Shown in pieces: positions 63,101 through 64,000 of a DNA stretch of 64,000 nucleotides; within the stretch, counting starts at the first letter, position 1; every line of letters begins with the position of its first letter. Origin of the DNA: Flammeovirgaceae bacterium UBA5008 (GTDB lineage: Bacteria > Bacteroidota > Bacteroidia > Cytophagales > Cyclobacteriaceae); the NCBI GenBank assembly GCA_002398365.1, contig DGYK01000013.1:97976-161975 (forward strand), written 5' to 3'. The position numbers and the translations under genes were made by a program. The notes below the pieces were generated by a model. The model did no database searches, was not told where the DNA came from, and saw nothing but the letters and a program-made list of their open reading frames with translations.

Positions 63101-64000
63101 CGAAGATGACTGAATGCCTAAACTTTCCCCAATCACATTTACATTATTGGACCCAATCCAGGAATAAGTACTTACTACACCATTCGAGGAATTAATATTT
63201 GTTTGTAGGTCATAATTCAGAGCAATATCACTGCATATTGTGATTGCTTCATTTACTCCAATCGGAAGCGGATTAACAGTCAAAGTGGCTAATGAGCTCG
63301 TTATTGTAGAACAAGTTCCTGTTATAACAACATCGTATCCGTTGCCATTTAGAGAAGCTGGAATATTCGCCAGACTTAAATTTGCCGTTGTTGCCCCTGA
63401 ATAAATTCCCCCATTTGTAATTGGTGTTCCATTTTCTCTCCATTGGTAATTTAGTCCCGTACCAACTGAGTTCACAGAGAACAGTACGATCGTATTCTCA
63501 CACACAATCTTATTCGTGGGTTGATCTATAATCACAGGGTTTTGCTGCACATTCAATTGCGCAACAGAGCTAACGGCAGTTGGAGGACATGCACCTCCAA
63601 TTATTACTTTGTACAAATTACCATTTTGAGAAAGTGGCACATTGGTCAACGCCAAAGTATTTGATGTTGATCCTGAATAAATTCCGCCATCAGTTAAATT
63701 GGAATATGTCAAACCTCCATTTGTGCTTACTTGCCATTGGAATGTTGGAGATGTTGTAGCCCCAGAATTTACCGTGAATGAAGTCGCTCCATTTTCGCAG
63801 ATAGTACTGTTTGATGGATTTAAGGTGACTTCTGGCAATTCATTGATCGTTAATGTAGACGCTGCGCTGGTCGCACTCGGTGCGCATGTTCCACTCACCA
63901 CTACATCATAATTACCGGCATCCCCTGTAGTCGTGGTCGCGATCGTGTAGCTGCTGCTCGTTGCTCCGCCTATCAGAGTGCCGTTGAATCGCCACTGATA
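57110..64000 (-). CDS. Giant secreted repeat adhesin with type IX secretion signal (5' end beyond window)
   Basis: The frame is open from the right edge to its stop at 57110, at least 2296 residues; the GTG at 63901 is internal. Order from the visible N-terminal side: Ig-like domains (YQWRFNGTLIGG, YQWRENGTPITN), ten repeats of about 100 residues each opening PEPVG-CSD and closing GCxGDxFT(I/V)TV, further ordered domains with PKD modules (WNWNFGD, YTWDFGDGD), a jelly-roll-like segment, an Omp28-like region (MEHFTNSS...YHISYSS) lacking CxxC, and a C-terminal type IX sorting domain (LQIYPNPANGKFNF...GVYFVLIGAEG). It is probably exported to the cell surface as an adhesin. The three-repeat cassette is nearly duplicated (see repeat entry). 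The stop overlaps that of the hybrid kinase. Confidence 0.88.
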   Translation of the reverse strand, partial: YQWRFNGTLIGGATSSSYTIATTTTGDAGNYDVVVSGTCAPSATSAASTLTINELPEVTLNPSNSTICENGATSFTVNSGATTSPTFQWQVSTNGGLTYSNLTDGGIYSGSTSNTLALTNVPLSQNGNLYKVIIGGACPPTAVSSVAQLNVQQNPVIIDQPTNKIVCENTIVLFSVNSVGTGLNYQWRENGTPITNGGIYSGATTANLSLANIPASLNGNGYDVVITGTCSTITSSLATLTVNPLPIGVNEAITICSDIALNYDLQTNINSSNGVVSTYSWIGSNNVNVIGESLGIQSSSAITDKLTNQSTGPQIVTYTITPTSVTGLCQGASFTLTVTIDPEPVGITQNVIQCSGVPSGITITSAPASVSPSGFNIVTNSNGLTQIAGTISAGLNKTSTELQDDVWSNSGVNPVNVVYTITPISSIGGCLGDSFEIMLTITPEPVGVSQTHAVCSDAVLGSGVTLTTNGTSVSAASYTINSITFSSGSLTASAGSPVTGTGKPANELINDSWTNQTGSAVDVIYNVSPVSSAGCVGAPFTVTVTVEPEPVTTANVVAASVCSDVMTGYTLSVVGATTYTISTNSNGLVQSGGTLSAGTGKLANELSDDSWTNTTLSDVNVVYTITPVSGVGCAGDVFTVTVGVKPEPRGVNAGKQICSNSSVSYDLQTSNVDVLGNAMASSYSWLAADNTNVTGESLTAQAGNVINNTLINTTGVDQVVVYTVTPTGTVSGCVGDNFTITVTVKPEPVGVAQMKTVCSDEILGSGVTLTTNGTSVSAASYTINSITFSSGSLTASAGSPVTGTGKPANELINDSWTNQTGSAVDVIYNVSSVSSAGCVGAPFTVTVTIQPEPVTTTNVVAASVCSDVSTGYTLSVVGATTYTISTNSNGLIQSAGTVSAGTGKLANELSDDSWTNTTLSDVNVVYTITPVSGVGCAGDVFTVTVGVKPEPRGVNASKQICSNSSVSYDLQTSNVDVLGNAMASSYSWLAADNTNVTGESLTAQAGNVINNTLINTTSVDQVVVYTVTPTGTVSGCVGDNFTITVTVKPEPVGVTDTFTTCSDVASNYNLINNVALLGNNVGSTFKWIATSNPNVSGESTTLQSGSIITDVLNNITNSNSTVTYTVTPTGVNGCTGSSFVISVIVKPEPVGTSLIAPTVCSGSAVNYNLQSNVNLSNGLTTNFTWIAAVNPLVSGASTLNAQTTSIITDVLVNNSFTPQVVIYTINPTGVNGCAGDSFTVSVTVNPKAQVSAGIDLAHCSNISSIALQGSITYAPNGIVWSGGLGSYSNNTSTTSNYSYSNPSEINQTLILTITANDPDGAGPCLAESDQMNLKINPLPTVAFFGLPASVAENIAPFNINGNQRGGVFSITPGLGISPTSINAFNVDEATFDPGSAELYNGTPATINTVTYTFTDGNTCTNSTSQNIIVNALTVVNFTVDGATTDSNGDFLVCNETGDVELIPIDGGNPGKLPETGFTSLTPGLTLKQVGTKFYIPTTGLVSGTYSIRFRYRNASDVISDTFNSVKILSSPIPSIIAASNCIDSAIPLSGSIAFPPINPYPPDPTKTTWNWNFGDNITQVGQFVSHTYTSANVYTVTLNVRTSQGCVGTATQNVRVGDVPNVDFDWSAICTNDQTSFKDLTTKVQGATPPGISSIVSYTWDFGDGDVLSGAAAASVPPATHGGRSTGTYKLPNHNYVVNGTYNVKLSVTTNDGCFSTVQRSVFILPGGTTVQPTGAVPYLVDFNGTQAGWIPEGLKVSTGPVVISPFSWQHGPASGATIVTPSGNDVWWTGKNSNSYYTKEQSVVNGPCFDLTQLERPMVALDYWSDTEQNIDGAVLQYSTDGGFNWELVGPLAGEPIDQGVNWYNEKGLPSNPGQNSSFGWTGKQVDMLTKLPRNARYNLDIVPKAKRGQVRVRIAFGSNDGNEASNTYDGFAFDNFFVGEKKRIVLMEHFTNSSLSGSLTADDYINDLYNNQIDLLTGIRPGGKSDFNQIQYHISYSSANSDLLNADNPNDPNTRASNYGVSQPPKTFMDGIKNAKFDGTFTKLNKIEVDRRALKDPKFTLKLDTIPISVNDKSNYISVRMTITADTIVNVPLIAQVALVEDDVPTTTPNRTHKNVLRKLLFGSDPTKPDGITISTPFAKGDVAIRPNPTVETQINVPIKDWTKLKLIGFIQDKNTGEIYQSTILNIANKKVGSTIVGVEPENPSATSLNELQIYPNPANGKFNFAIPGEFPAGYIWKISDQRGVFVKKGDFSDGANGIKSVDVSDLINGVYFVLIGAEGQVPIYRKLIVMNQH
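60849..62655 (-). repeat. Near-identical 909-bp tandem duplication inside the giant adhesin
   Basis: The sequence from about 60849 recurs from 61758, an offset of exactly 909 bases (303 codons). Each copy encodes three repeats beginning PEPVG, PEPVTT and PEPRGVN. Long stretches are identical between copies, with only scattered changes, many silent. This core is richer in G+C than its surroundings: hand-counted single lines gave 48-53% inside against 35-38% just outside. It suggests recent duplication or gene conversion. The block ends in the C(S/N) linkers, where identity stops. Confidence 0.85.

Noticed and set aside
63699..63911. Plus-strand open frames inside the adhesin array (also near 60991, 61742, 61900)
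   Set aside because: They are antisense shadows of the repetitive coding strand; the same shadow recurs in each repeat copy.
57113..64000. CRISPR-like or satellite-like repeats
   Set aside because: The repeats keep one long open frame, are about 100 residues or 909 bases long, and encode ordered domains.

Overview
This 64 kb window looks chromosomal and comes from a Bacteroidota bacterium, most likely of the class Cytophagia (inference from gene content). The evidence is a type IX secretion sorting domain on a giant adhesin, matches to the Bacteroidota -7 promoter element TAnnTTTG, an absence of obvious Shine-Dalgarno sites, many outer-membrane beta-barrel and TPR proteins, Y_Y_Y-type sensor kinases and a fused aspartokinase/homoserine dehydrogenase. 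I saw no rRNA, tRNA, CRISPR array, insertion sequence or prophage.

Layout. 1-2078: end of an ABCG-like transporter and a YdcF-like protein. 2112-4307: arsenic cluster arsR-arsM-arsN2-arsC with two matching palindromes that look like ArsR operators, and no arsenite efflux pump. 4361-7768: serine biosynthesis, with a phosphoserine-phosphatase-like domain fused to phosphoglycerate dehydrogenase, then a SerC-like aminotransferase, so two genes could cover all three steps. 7849-10147: a lipoprotein and two unrecognised genes. 10456-17299: two tandem paralogous sensor kinases whose kinase ends are far more alike than their sensor ends. 17498-23183: FAD oxidoreductase, a MORN/YwqK-repeat protein with a C-terminal barrel, tryptophan 2,3-dioxygenase and, divergently, glutaryl-CoA dehydrogenase. 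23221-27939: wecB, then an outer-membrane protein translationally coupled to an exported TPR-CHAT protease-like protein. 28125-34808: pcm, an aminotransferase, and the thrABC operon preceded by a threonine/isoleucine-rich leader peptide, which suggests attenuation.

34925-43844 is mostly housekeeping: thioesterase, membrane pyrophosphatase, an ECF sigma/anti-sigma-like pair, and a tight ftsX-DUF3098-uppP-truB-ribF run. 43845-53731 (minus strand) holds TonB-ExbD-ExbB, a SPOR protein, a plug-less beta-barrel, a long TPR protein, holA, a rhomboid protease and a TerB-like protein. 53845-57113 is a sigma-54 response regulator followed by a hybrid kinase. From 57110 to the right edge runs the 3' part of a giant secreted protein with ten ~100-residue repeats, three of which form a near-identical 909-bp tandem duplication.

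The observations I would follow first are the thr leader peptide, the paired ars palindromes, the SerB-SerA fusion, the exported CHAT/barrel pair, the mosaic kinases and the recent duplication in the giant adhesin. Functions come from reading protein motifs by eye; no database search was run.
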